A stretch of 35,742 bases of DNA from Westiellopsis prolifica IICB1 (GCF_004323185.1 NZ_NAPS01000001.1:1671623-1707364), one strand, 5' to 3'; shown: positions 14,242-23,708, numbered from the stretch's first letter. Notes: a model not told the origin generated them from the sequence alone. Numbers and translations: made by a program.

Positions 14242-15742
14242 ATGGATGATCAAGAAGCACTACAGCGAACCCTCAACCGCGCTCGACGCGCCCTCCAAAT
14301 ATTAGAAGAAGAAAAAGCTAGTTATGGAATTCGAGTTCCAGTCAGAAATATTGACTGATGTGTACAATGCTGCTGGCGGCAACCCCTTAGCATTGGATTG
14401 GACGCTGGGACAGGTAGCATACAAAGGCTGTTCGATTAGTACTGCCTTAGAGCGGTTGCGAAATGCTCCCGATTCTGCCGAACTCTACGGTTTTCTGTTT
14501 GCTGATACAGCCAGTGATCTCTCAGAAAATGATCGTACAGTCTTATCTGCCCTGGCTATATTCCGCACACCAGCAACAACAGCCGCCCTGGTAGATGCAA
14601 CGGGTTTAGGTGGCAACAAAATCCAAGTTTCTGTAGACAAGTTAGTGACTTTATCATTGGTGAACGACTTGGATGGAGAACGGTTTGGGCTGCACCCCCT
14701 CACCCGCACCTATGTCCGGGCAGCTTTGGATGGAACAGAGAGTATTGGGACTGTGCCTCTAGTGGGTAGAATCAAATTTGACTCTGCTGCCCAACGCAAA
14801 GTTCTACGTTACTGGGTGGACTATGCCCAGAAGTACGGGGGACATGATAAAGATGCCTATCAAAACTATGACAAGTTAGAAGCCGAGTGGCAGAACTTGG
14901 AAGGCGTAGCAACAACCCTGCGGGAAATAGCAGGTATCCCCGGCACACTGAAAGACCGACAAGCTGCCCAGATGCTGATCGATTTGCAAGGCGCTTTGTA
15001 TCAATTCCTCTGGTTTCGAGGCTACTGGGATGAGCGAGTGCGTTTGAGTGAGTGGCGATATCAGGCAGGAAAGGCGCTGGGTCAATGGAGTGATGCTGGT
15101 TGGGGTGCTTATAGTGTTGCTTGGATTCACTACTGTCGGGCAGAGACAGAACCAGCAACAAGTTGGGCAGCCCGGATGGCGGAGGTGATGGAACAGGGCG
15201 GTAATCGTCGGGATAAGGCTGTTGCAATTCAATTGCAAGGACAAATTGCAGAGCAACGCCAGGACTACGCAAAGGCGGAGCGGCTGTATCAGGATGCTTT
15301 AGCAATTTATCGAGAGTTGGGGGATGAAGAGATGGAGGCGATCGCCCTCAACAATCTGGGAAATGTTGCGCGATCGCAGGGACAATATGATCGGGCAGAG
15401 TCCTACTACAAACAAGCATTGGCGATAGAAGAAAAGCGTGGTGGTAAACATATGCAAGTAGCTTATCTAGGCAGCTTGGGAAATCTAGCCCTTGACCGCA
15501 ACCGCCCTACAGAAGCCCGCCCCTGGTTCGAGCGTGAGTTAGCTCTGGCGCAGGAAGTGGGGCGACAAGACTTAGTACCTCATGCTCAGGAGGGGCTGGC
15601 GCGGGTTCTGGAGGAGGAGGGGCGCTACGCAGAGGCGTTAGACTTGGCACAGGCTGCTTTGGAAATCCGGGAGCGCCTACGCGATAAGAACTTGGATTTT
15701 TCGCGCGGGTTGGTTGAGCGGTTGCGGAGTAAGGCGACGTGA
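14242..15742 (+). pseudogene. STAND ATPase-TPR gene with its NTPase core deleted
   Basis: The frame from ATG 14242 repeats the adaptor of the TIR gene (EALQRTLNRARRALQILEEE and on to YGIRVPV) but stops at TGA 14356-14358. Shortly after the adaptor, the +1 frame opens into the end of an NB-ARC/STAND module (DVYNAAGGNPLALDWTLGQV), a winged-helix-like stretch and then several TPR units (about 15220-15660). The Walker A and B part expected between them is missing. The nucleotide sequence is nearly identical to 13385-13485 up to about 14342, then departs at the junction. A 472-codon frame from 14324 (MEFEFQSEIL...) could still be translated from the internal ATG, but would lack ATPase function. 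Confidence 0.8.
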
Positions 15743-15935
15743 CAGTTGTCAGTTTTGAAGAGGACGCGGGGACGCGGAGATTGATCTGTTGCAACACTAT
15801 AAAGCAATAAGTCTCTTTCTTCTCTCTGTGTCCTCTGCGCCTCTGCGGTTGATTAGAAAAAATGACTTTGACAAAGAGTGCTAGCCTTAACACCAAGCGT
15901 ATTGGATTATAGAGAATTACTATTACCCCTCATTG

Positions 15936-15972
15936 AAAGATCCCCGACTTTTCTAAAAAGTCGGGGATCTTT
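15936..15972. terminator. 17-bp perfect stem, bidirectional terminator
   Basis: AAAGATCCCCGACTTTT pairs perfectly with 15956-15972 around a 3-base loop. It lies between the STAND remnant (plus) and the PRC-barrel gene (minus), so it can stop transcripts from both sides. The T-runs are inside the stem. Confidence 0.65.
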
Positions 15973-15986
15973 GATCACTGTTAACT

Positions 15987-16099
15987 CAATACGGTTCGGA
16001 TAAGACAAATCGATTGGTATCTAAACCCTGTAGAGACGTGCCATGGCACGTCTCTACATGCCCAAATCATGACGAAAAATTCTTAACCGAACCGTATTG
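15987..16099. mobile_element. 113-bp MITE with CAATACGGTTCGG ends
   Basis: Left end CAATACGGTTCGGATAAGA and right end TCTTAACCGAACCGTATTG are inverted repeats with one mismatch. ACT on both sides may be a 3-bp target duplication, although the flanks are themselves repetitive. Inside, at 16029-16058, is a perfect 30-bp palindrome identical to the one at 3903-3932. No coding capacity. Ends of the same family occur at 1897 and 31151. Confidence 0.8.
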
Positions 16100-16126
16100 A
16101 CTGTTAACTGATCACTGTTAACTGAT

Positions 16127-17119
16127 TTAATAGCCGCCTTCTTCTTCGTACTCTGGCATTTTCTCTTTGACTTTCTTAGGAATGTTCACCGGCTGTGGTG
16201 GTTCATCGTCCCAAGCGTCGCGCTTCAGGTCATCGTCGTAATCATCATATTCTTCTGTATATGATGATTTGGCGGTGTAAGGTTGGGGTGGTTCGTAGGG
16301 TTGGGCTTCGTACTTGTCTTTACCCGTGGCTTCACTCCAGTTGTCTTCCTCTTCTTCTTCGTAGCGGATAGACTCGTAGGCTCGTGCTTCCATCACCCGC
16401 CGTTGGGGACGTTCTTCTTCGTAATAGTCTTCGTCCCATTCCTGTTGTGCTACAGGTTCGGGTGTGCGAATCTTGGGTTTGATTGGTTCAATTGGGACTC
16501 CACTTGGTAGCTGGTTTGTAGGTGCAACTTGACGCGGTGCGTAGTTGTAATCGTCCACGTCTTCGCGTTCCCAAGGCGCTTTACCGATACCAAGGCGCTC
16601 TAAAATACCAACTGTTAATTGAGTTACCCGTTCTTCTGCACCCTCGAAGACGATTAATCTGTTGGGACCTGTGCTGACGATTTCTTCGATTGACATTTCG
16701 TAGGTACTGAGGAAGGAATCAGGAATTTGGGGTAGTCCTAAAGAGGCGATAGTGATAGAATATATTTTCCCGGTCTCGCCGTTGAACTTGAAGCCCCGGA
16801 CTTTTCCTAAGACTTCTCCTGTTTCTGTAATTACTTCCCAATTTATCAGGTTGCTGAAAGCCTCAACCTCAATGTCTTCGATGACATCCTCGTTATCAAC
16901 CAAAATTACATCCCCGATTTGGTTGATGTTGTTGAGGTACATATAGCGGGGTATGCCAGACACGGAGATCAGGCTGTCTCGTAAGCCAAGAGCCACAACC
17001 TCTCGCTGATCTACATCCACCCAGACTTGACTGACTATGCCTAGCCGTTTACCGTTGTCACGGGTAATCACCTGGGTATTCAAAATATCGGAACGCCTAA
17101 TTATTTGTTCAGAGGTCAT
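16127..17119 (-). CDS. PRC-barrel domain protein with acidic tail
   Basis: 330 residues. Two PRC-barrel-like domains in a row: about 5-85 (RRSDILNTQVITRDNGKRLG, then IVSQVWVD) and about 90-170 (NWEVITETGEVLGKVRGFKF). The tail from about 190 is disordered, Pro-rich and highly acidic with Tyr and Trp (YEEEEED, YDDYDDD). PRC-barrels in cyanobacteria bind other proteins or RNA; the specific role of this one is unknown. It lies 57 bases after smc on the same strand and may be cotranscribed with it. The ATG at 17119 has no strong ribosome binding site. Confidence 0.85.
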   Translation of the reverse strand: MTSEQIIRRSDILNTQVITRDNGKRLGIVSQVWVDVDQREVVALGLRDSLISVSGIPRYMYLNNINQIGDVILVDNEDVIEDIEVEAFSNLINWEVITETGEVLGKVRGFKFNGETGKIYSITIASLGLPQIPDSFLSTYEMSIEEIVSTGPNRLIVFEGAEERVTQLTVGILERLGIGKAPWEREDVDDYNYAPRQVAPTNQLPSGVPIEPIKPKIRTPEPVAQQEWDEDYYEEERPQRRVMEARAYESIRYEEEEEDNWSEATGKDKYEAQPYEPPQPYTAKSSYTEEYDDYDDDLKRDAWDDEPPQPVNIPKKVKEKMPEYEEEGGY

Positions 17120-17176
17120 TCTATACCGAGTCCTGATCTCGAATCCGGTTATCTATACACTATTATTAACAAAAAC

Positions 17177-20100
17177 TCAAGCAGATGTATTAGACGATTG
17201 TAACTTAATACCCAATACTTGAGTAAAAGCACCTCTGGCTTGAGTAACGCCAATTGTGCGTTCGGCTGATTCTATCATCGGGCGACGCAAACTCACAACT
17301 ATAAATTGTGCTTGTTGCGCCTGTTGTTTAATCATTTTAGCTAATCGTTCTACGTTTGCCCCATCGAGAAACATATCTACTTCATCAAAGGCATAAAATG
17401 GCGAGGGACGATATCTTTGGAGGGCAAAAATAAAGCTTAAGGCGGTGAGAGATTTTTCTCCGCCAGACATGGAAGCAAGGCGCTGTACTGGTTTACCTTT
17501 GGGGTGGGCGACTAAGTTTAAGCCACTGCTAAAGGGATCTTCGGGATTGTCGAGTTGTAAATAACCATCACCTTCGGAAAGGGTGGCAAAAATGGATTTA
17601 AAGTTTTCATTAACGGCGTCGAATGCTTCTTTAAAAGCACGTTGGCGGAGTGTGGTAAAGTTTTCAATTCGTAACAATAATTCGGTGCGTTCTGCTTCCA
17701 ATGTCTGCAATTTTTGACTGAGTTCTTCTAACCGTTTTTGTGTACGTTCGTATTGTTCTAACGCCAGCATATTAACAGGTTCCATTGCTTGTAGGCGTTT
17801 GGCAAGCGATCGCAATTCTTTTTGTAAGTCTTCTAAATCGACTTTATCTGGTACTTCTGGTAATGGTGATGGTAAGTCAGCGACTACTGTTTGCAGTTGT
17901 GCTTGGATGTTGGCGAGTTCTTCTCGTCGTGTTTGCTGGGTTTCTTGCAGTTTTTGAATTTCCCACTCTAGTTGTTGTTGACGCTGGGTATCAGCGCGCA
18001 ATTCCTGTTCGGTGCGATCGCGCTTTTGTTTTTCTTCTCCCAAGTTCGCTTCCATTTGAGTTAAACGCTGGCGGGTTTGGGAGATTTGTTCGTCTGTGGT
18101 GGTGATTTCGGTGGAGACGCGATGAATCGCGTCTGTACAAGAGGTTTGTTGGGTTTGGTATTCAATGATACGCTGTTCGGATTCTTGGATTTTCTCCTGT
18201 AGGCGCTGTTGTTGGTTTTCTAGGTTTTTGAGGTTTTGTTCTGCTGTTCGTAAGGCTTGATCACGTTGTTGTAATTGTTGCTCTTGCTCTTTAATGACAG
18301 CTTGGATTTGCTGCCATTCCTGGGGAGTTTGGGAGGCTTCCAATTCTGCAAGTGCGTGGCGCAGTTGTTGTAATTGTTGCTCTTGTGATGGTAAATCCCG
18401 ATCTAAGATTTCTAAACGTGATTGAGCAGAAGTTAACTTTTCGGTATTTTGGCTAAGTTGCGATCGCGTGGTTTCTAACTGCGTAGTCAGGGTTTTGATT
18501 TCTTTTTGTAACTGTTCTAGCTGTAATTGCTGTTCGCGCCGTGTTTGACGTGCTTCTGTTAATTCCTGCGAAAGTTGTTTGGCGCGAGTTGCAAGAGATG
18601 CGATCGCTTCGGTACAACGCTCTAAAATTCTTTCAATATCTTCCAATCGCTTTTTCAGTGCAATTACTTCATCGGATTCCGCCGTTTCACCACTACCAAA
18701 GCGTAACGCCGAACGTTGAAAAACGCTACCGCCAGTCATCGCACCGCTAGTTTCTAACAATTCGCCTTCGAGGGTGACAATCCGGTAAAGTCCCAGATTT
18801 TTCCGTGCGTTTTCTAAGGTGGAAAACACGACTGTATTTCCGAAAACGTAAGCGAACACATCGCGATAACGGGGCGCACACTCTACCAAGTTTACAGCAT
18901 AACCGATAAAACCTTGAGCCAAGCGCAGGGTGGCGTCGGGTGTAAACCTGGGTGCTTGAATTTTGTTTAACGGTAAAAAGGTTGCTCTCCCCGCCCGTCT
19001 TTGCTTTAATAATTCAATCCCAGCTGCGGCGATAGAATCATTTTCCACGACAATATGTCCCAACCTTGCACCAGCAGCAATTTCTAAAGCGAGTTGAAAA
19101 CGCGGTTCCACTCGTCCTAACTTCACAACCAACCCACAAATCCCAGACATTCCTGATTGTAAAATGACTTTACTCGCACCAGTTCCTTGAACTTCTTGCT
19201 GTGCTTGCGCTTGTGCTTCTAATTTATCCAACTGGCGTTGTTTTTCCCGCTGTTCTTGTAAAAGGCGCTTTTGGGTTTCCTGTTGAATTTGTAATTCTTG
19301 TTCTGTCGCGGTGAGATTTGGCGTTAGGGTTTCAATTTCTTGTAGAGACGCGAAATTTCGCGTCTCTACATTAGAAATTTGGGATTGTTTATCAGCAATT
19401 TCTGGTTCTACTGTTTGAATTAACTGGGTTTGTTCTTGAATTTGCTGTTGTAGTTGGTTGTTTCGTTCCCTTAGCTGTGCTTGTTCGGTGCGCTGGGGTT
19501 CGACGGTTTGGAGTAAAGTTTCAATTTGGCGATTGAGTGCTGTTTGTTGTTGTACCCACGCTTCCGAAGCTGATGCAATTTCTGCTGCTGCTTGGCGAGA
19601 TTTTTCTAATTCTTGTTGAACTGCGTCCCGTTCATTTTGTAGAGACGCGAAATTTCGCGTCTCTACATTTTGTTGTTGCACCAACTGTTCTATAGTTTGT
19701 TGATGCTGTTGAATTTCTTGCTGAGTTTGAGTTAAACGCTTGGTTGTTTCTTGGGATGCTGTTTCGAGTTCAGTTTGTTGACGCTGGAGTTGTTTACGTT
19801 CGGCTTCTTGATTTGCCAGAATTGCTTGTACTGCTAACAGTTCTTCTTCTCCCAATGCTTTCACACGGGCGTTGAGTTGGTCAAGTTCAAGATTTTTTTG
19901 GGTAATTTGGGTGTTAAGCTGGGTGAGTTGTTCGGTAAGTTCCGTGGAAGTGCGATCGCCTGCTTGAATTTGATTAGCTAATTTTTCTTGGTGATTTTGC
20001 AAGGTACGCCAAGACAACACCGCTTCCCACTTTTGTTTTTCCAGATATTCAGTCCGGAGTTTTTGGTATTTTTCAGCTTTGGCTTTATCTTGAGAGAGGC

Positions 20101-20866
20101 GATCGCACTGTGCGGTTAATTCAGTTTCAATAATTCGACAACTGTCTTCTTTTTCCCGAACTTCTTCCAGAGTATCTTTCGCCTGATTAATTTTACGGTC
20201 AAAGGACGCCACCCCTGCCAACTCATCAATAATTTCTCGCCTTTCCCGCGCATTCATCGAAATAATGCTGGTGACGTCCCCTTGCAAAACGACGTTGTAA
20301 CCTTCAGGATAAACCCGCAGACGTTCTAATTCTTCGTGTAACTCTGTCAGAGTACTAGAAATTCCATTAATGTAATAGTTTGATGTATAAGTTCCTTGGG
20401 GAGTCACACGTAACCTCCGAGTGACACTCCACTCCCCACCAGCTACAGCGCGGATTTTTTGTTTGCGATTTTTTTCGTCTTCTGTTTGTTCTGCTTCCTG
20501 TTCTACTGGTTCTGTTTCCTCTGCTTCATCGTCGAAAGTATCAACTTCGACAGTGGAAACAATCGGTTCCATTTCTAAAAATTCATCTTGTTCATGATCC
20601 AATAAATCAAACGTCACCGTCACAATTGCTTCCACAGCAGCACGAGACTTGCTAGTTTGAGTCGTGTTGACAAGATCAGGTAAGCGATCAGCGCGCATTC
20701 CTTTAGAACTCGCAAGTCCTAAACAAAATAGCAGCGAATCAAGAATATTCGATTTCCCGGAACCATTTGGTCCAGAAACGACAGTAAACCCCGATAGCAG
20801 AGGGACGGAGGTAGTGCCACCGAAAGATTTAAAATTGGTAAGTTCAACCCTTTTTATATGCACCAT
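17177..20866 (-). CDS. smc: chromosome segregation ATPase SMC
   Basis: 1229 residues, slightly long for bacterial SMC. N-terminal ATPase half with Walker A GPNGSGKSN and an acidic insertion at about 95-140. Then a coiled-coil arm, a hinge at about 565-720 (GTGASKVILQSGMSGICGLV), the returning arm, and the C-terminal half with signature MSGGEKSLTALSFIFALQ and Walker B FYAFDEVD. It compacts and separates chromosomes as a dimer with ScpA and ScpB. Two 30-bp palindromes are embedded in frame at 19638-19667 and 19341-19370, each encoding NVETRNFASLQ at about residues 400-410 and 498-508. A third, degenerate one at 18112-18139 encodes TDAIHRVST. All fall in coiled-coil arms, where insertions are tolerated. 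Confidence 0.97.
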   Translation of the reverse strand: MVHIKRVELTNFKSFGGTTSVPLLSGFTVVSGPNGSGKSNILDSLLFCLGLASSKGMRADRLPDLVNTTQTSKSRAAVEAIVTVTFDLLDHEQDEFLEMEPIVSTVEVDTFDDEAEETEPVEQEAEQTEDEKNRKQKIRAVAGGEWSVTRRLRVTPQGTYTSNYYINGISSTLTELHEELERLRVYPEGYNVVLQGDVTSIISMNARERREIIDELAGVASFDRKINQAKDTLEEVREKEDSCRIIETELTAQCDRLSQDKAKAEKYQKLRTEYLEKQKWEAVLSWRTLQNHQEKLANQIQAGDRTSTELTEQLTQLNTQITQKNLELDQLNARVKALGEEELLAVQAILANQEAERKQLQRQQTELETASQETTKRLTQTQQEIQQHQQTIEQLVQQQNVETRNFASLQNERDAVQQELEKSRQAAAEIASASEAWVQQQTALNRQIETLLQTVEPQRTEQAQLRERNNQLQQQIQEQTQLIQTVEPEIADKQSQISNVETRNFASLQEIETLTPNLTATEQELQIQQETQKRLLQEQREKQRQLDKLEAQAQAQQEVQGTGASKVILQSGMSGICGLVVKLGRVEPRFQLALEIAAGARLGHIVVENDSIAAAGIELLKQRRAGRATFLPLNKIQAPRFTPDATLRLAQGFIGYAVNLVECAPRYRDVFAYVFGNTVVFSTLENARKNLGLYRIVTLEGELLETSGAMTGGSVFQRSALRFGSGETAESDEVIALKKRLEDIERILERCTEAIASLATRAKQLSQELTEARQTRREQQLQLEQLQKEIKTLTTQLETTRSQLSQNTEKLTSAQSRLEILDRDLPSQEQQLQQLRHALAELEASQTPQEWQQIQAVIKEQEQQLQQRDQALRTAEQNLKNLENQQQRLQEKIQESEQRIIEYQTQQTSCTDAIHRVSTEITTTDEQISQTRQRLTQMEANLGEEKQKRDRTEQELRADTQRQQQLEWEIQKLQETQQTRREELANIQAQLQTVVADLPSPLPEVPDKVDLEDLQKELRSLAKRLQAMEPVNMLALEQYERTQKRLEELSQKLQTLEAERTELLLRIENFTTLRQRAFKEAFDAVNENFKSIFATLSEGDGYLQLDNPEDPFSSGLNLVAHPKGKPVQRLASMSGGEKSLTALSFIFALQRYRPSPFYAFDEVDMFLDGANVERLAKMIKQQAQQAQFIVVSLRRPMIESAERTIGVTQARGAFTQVLGIKLQSSNTSA
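18112..18139. repeat. degenerate palindrome inside smc
   Basis: TGGAGACGCGAT and ATCGCGTCTGTACA are inverted around a short loop, an imperfect member of the TGTAGAGACG family. It lies in the C-terminal coiled-coil arm of SMC and keeps the frame open. Confidence 0.55.
19341..19370. repeat. 30-bp perfect palindrome inside smc, copy 1
   Basis: Arms TGTAGAGACGCGAAA, perfect palindrome. It encodes part of NVETRNFASLQ in the N-terminal coiled-coil arm. Identical to 19638-19667 and almost identical to the intergenic copy at 8552-8581. Confidence 0.9.
19638..19667. repeat. 30-bp perfect palindrome inside smc, copy 2
   Basis: The same 30 bases as 19341-19370, 297 bases away and in the same reading frame, giving the same eleven residues. 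The flanking sequences differ, which argues for two insertions and not a tandem duplication of the arm. Confidence 0.9.
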
Positions 20867-20946
20867 AGGCGCTGATTATTTGGCAAGGCGGAAATTTCAA
20901 GTGTATCAGTGAAAGTTGTGAATAGTCATTGCTCATTTGTCAATCA

Positions 20947-21076
20947 ATAAGCAAACCGCAGTTTGTTTTCTCATTTCGGTAGATTCATAAGCAAACCGCA
21001 GTTTGTTTTCTCATTTGCTTCAAACGCTTTCTCATTTCGGTAGATTAGCAAGCAAACTGGAGTTTGCTTTCTCAAT
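20947..21076. repeat. intergenic repeat with GCAAAC...GTTTGC hairpins
   Basis: The segment ATAAGCAAACCGCAGTTTG, followed by TTTTCTCATTT, occurs at 20947 and 20987, and a variant GCAAACTGGAGTTTGC occurs at about 21052. CATTTCGGTAGATT also recurs. Each unit can fold into a small hairpin. It separates smc from the pcrA region upstream. Confidence 0.75.
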
Positions 21077-21153
21077 TACAGATTCGGGAGCAGAAAGCCC
21101 ATCGGTTTTTAGCCGTGGGGACGCGAATAATGCGGGAAGCACAGCTACACCGC

Positions 21154-23490
21154 CTAATCTACTCGTTGCAATTGTGCAACTTGAGGGTCGATAATTTTTT
21201 GACCAAGGTGATCAAATTTAATCGCCACGGAAACTTTTTTCTCGGAACCAAATACGTGTGTAATTTCACCTTCGCCAAAGATTTTGTGTAAGACGCGATC
21301 GCCTACTTGCCAATTTTCTGTAATGCTTTGTCTGGCTTTATTTCCCCGTTGTTGAATGTTACCGCTGGCTGTTTTTGTGTAAGCAACTCTACCCGGACGA
21401 TGGGTAACTAATAATTCTTCTGGTAGTTCGTCGAGGAATTGCGATCGCACGGCTGGTTCTCGATTACCATAAAGGCGACGTTCCCGTGCGTGGGAGATAA
21501 ATAATCTTTCCTGGGCGCGAGTAATCCCCACATAACACAAACGCCGTTCTTCTTCCAAAGCTGAGGGATCGTTCATCGAACGGTAGTTAGGAAATAGCCC
21601 CTGTTCTAACCCCACCATATATACCACAGGAAATTCTAAGCCTTTGGAAGCGTGGAGAGTCATCAAGGAAACGGCTTTTTGTCCTTCTTTGAGATTATCT
21701 AAATCGGAACTCAAAGCCGCACTGGCGAGGAAATTTCCCAAGGAAACTTCTTCGTTTTCTTCTTGAAATTGCAGTACGGCGTTTAATAATTCCTGGACGT
21801 TTTCGACTCTGTCTTCTGCTTCGTCTGTTCCCTGATTCATCAAGTCTTGGACATAACCAGAGTCTTCTAATATACCTTGTAAAATATCGGAGGCTGGGAT
21901 GTTCGCTAGTTCTGCTTGCCAACGACTAATCATGGCTGCGAATTTATTTACGGACTTGGCAGAACGTCCAGCTAAGGTATTAACTGATGTTTCATCGCTC
22001 AGTATTTCCCACAGAGTTGTGCCTAATTGTTGAGCAGCACCAACTAAGTTATCAATCGTCGCTTTACCGATTCCCCGGCGAGGAGTGTTAATTACTCGTA
22101 ATAAACTGAGTGTGTCAGCGGGGTTAGCGATCGCTCTTAAATAGGCGAGTACATCTTTAATTTCTTTGCGGTCATAAAACTTTAACCCGCCAACAACAGT
22201 GTAGGGAATTTGGGCGCGAACTAAAAGATCCTCAAAGGGGCGAGATTGAGCATTGGTACGATAAAGAATCGCAAAGCTTCCCCAATCTAATTCCGGGTTT
22301 TCTCTTTCTAAATTGCGAATTTGATTAATCACAAATTCGGCTTCGGCGATTTCATCGTCAGCTTTGAAAAAATAAATCTGCTCTCCTGCACTTCTGGTGG
22401 CGCGAAGAATTTTATCAATCCGTTGGGTGTTATTTTCGATCAGTTCATTGGCAGCTTGGAGAATATTTTCACAGGAGCGATAATTTTCTTCTAATTTTAC
22501 CATTGTCCTGGTATCATCATCTGGCAAACCATCACCGAAGTCTTGTTGAAACTCCAGCAAAATAGTAAAGTCAGCCATTCTAAAAGAATAGATTGATTGG
22601 TCAGCATCACCGACAACAAAAACTGAGCGATCGCTCCAATTCCAGTTATGCTTATTTGTTTCACCATGGGTTACCAATAACCGAATCAAATCATATTGAG
22701 TCCGGTTGGTATCTTGGTATTCATCTACTAATACATGGTGAAATTTGCGATGCCAATAACCTAATACTTGTTCGTTTTGCTGAAATAATTTTACAGGTAC
22801 GAGAATTAAATCATCAAAATCCAGAGCATTATTTTCTGCTAGCCGATCTTGATATTTATTATAAACTTCAGCTATTACTCTTCCGCGATAATTTGGTTGT
22901 TCTCTCTCAAAATCTTGAGGTGATAAACCTTTATTTTTGGCGTTACTAATGGCGTAGCGTACTGAACGCGGTTCAAATTTTTTATCGTCCAGATTTAACT
23001 GTTTTGTCACGATTTCTTTTACCAGACTCTGGGCGTCGGATTCATCAAAAATCGAAAAATTACGATTCCAACGACGTCCTTTTTCATCTTGATATTTTTC
23101 GATATCAAACCGGAGAATCCGAGAAAACAAACTGTGGAAAGTACCACACCACAAATCTTTGATATAAGTCCGCCAGACTCGCGATTTGAGCTTGGCTTGA
23201 TCGTATTCTGGTAGTAGGTCAAAACGTTCACCAAATTCTGCGATCGCCAACTGTTCAGCAAATAACTTCTGAATCCGGTCTTTCATTTCCCGCGCTGCTT
23301 TGTTAGTGAAAGTCACTGCGAGGATATTTTCAGGATCGACGCGATGTTGCAAAATCAGATTAGCAATGCGGTAAGTCAGCGCTCGTGTTTTACCGGAACC
23401 TGCACCAGCAACAACTAGCAAAGGGCCACAAAAGTGTTCAACGGCGCGCCGCTGACTGGGGTTAAGGTGACTGAGAAAGTCAATAGTCAT
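21154..23490 (-). CDS. pcrA: superfamily 1 DNA helicase PcrA/UvrD
   Basis: 778 residues, the usual length. Helicase motifs in order: N-terminal QRRAVEH, Walker A GAGSGKTRAL, motif Ia AVTFTNKAAREM, motif II VDEYQDTN, motif III GDADQSIYSFRMA, motif IV ILYRTNAQSR, motif V MTLHASKGLEFPVV and motif VI YVGITRAQERL. The C-terminal 60 residues (WQVGDRVLHKIFGEG and following) match the Tudor-like tail that binds RNA polymerase in PcrA/UvrD. It unwinds DNA 3' to 5' in repair and replication-conflict resolution. The start ATG lacks a clear ribosome binding site. Confidence 0.96.
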   Translation of the reverse strand: MTIDFLSHLNPSQRRAVEHFCGPLLVVAGAGSGKTRALTYRIANLILQHRVDPENILAVTFTNKAAREMKDRIQKLFAEQLAIAEFGERFDLLPEYDQAKLKSRVWRTYIKDLWCGTFHSLFSRILRFDIEKYQDEKGRRWNRNFSIFDESDAQSLVKEIVTKQLNLDDKKFEPRSVRYAISNAKNKGLSPQDFEREQPNYRGRVIAEVYNKYQDRLAENNALDFDDLILVPVKLFQQNEQVLGYWHRKFHHVLVDEYQDTNRTQYDLIRLLVTHGETNKHNWNWSDRSVFVVGDADQSIYSFRMADFTILLEFQQDFGDGLPDDDTRTMVKLEENYRSCENILQAANELIENNTQRIDKILRATRSAGEQIYFFKADDEIAEAEFVINQIRNLERENPELDWGSFAILYRTNAQSRPFEDLLVRAQIPYTVVGGLKFYDRKEIKDVLAYLRAIANPADTLSLLRVINTPRRGIGKATIDNLVGAAQQLGTTLWEILSDETSVNTLAGRSAKSVNKFAAMISRWQAELANIPASDILQGILEDSGYVQDLMNQGTDEAEDRVENVQELLNAVLQFQEENEEVSLGNFLASAALSSDLDNLKEGQKAVSLMTLHASKGLEFPVVYMVGLEQGLFPNYRSMNDPSALEEERRLCYVGITRAQERLFISHARERRLYGNREPAVRSQFLDELPEELLVTHRPGRVAYTKTASGNIQQRGNKARQSITENWQVGDRVLHKIFGEGEITHVFGSEKKVSVAIKFDHLGQKIIDPQVAQLQRVD

Positions 23491-23628
23491 TAGTCAATAA
23501 TCAAGAATCAAACAATTTTAGACTTTGGAAAATGAAATTGATCCCACAGATAAATTATCCTGTGGGTTTCAGAATTTTGGATTTTGGATCGATTTTACAG
23601 ATAAAGTTGTATTCACCACTAAGACACA

Positions 23629-23684
23629 TAGACGCGCTAGCGTCTACTTGCAGAAGTCGCTTACGCGCCTACCCGTAAGGGTAG
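23629..23684. repeat. paired palindromes (TAGACGC and CTACCC family)
   Basis: TAGACGCGCTAGCGTCTA (23629-23646) and CTACCCGTAAGGGTAG (23669-23684) are perfect or near-perfect palindromes in the 254-base gap between pcrA and the IS element. The second one is shared in form with the hairpin inside 28493-28563. No gene is seen in this gap. Confidence 0.7.
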
Positions 23685-23708
23685 ACACTAAGTTCATAAA
23701 GCATTGAC

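Noticed and set aside
14772-15305. Minus-strand frame opposite the TPR gene
   Set aside because: His/Pro-rich antisense shadow of TPR coding sequence, with no domain.
17785-18105. Plus-strand frame inside smc
   Set aside because: Antisense to the coiled-coil coding region; the hydrophobic character comes from reading Gln/Glu codons backwards.
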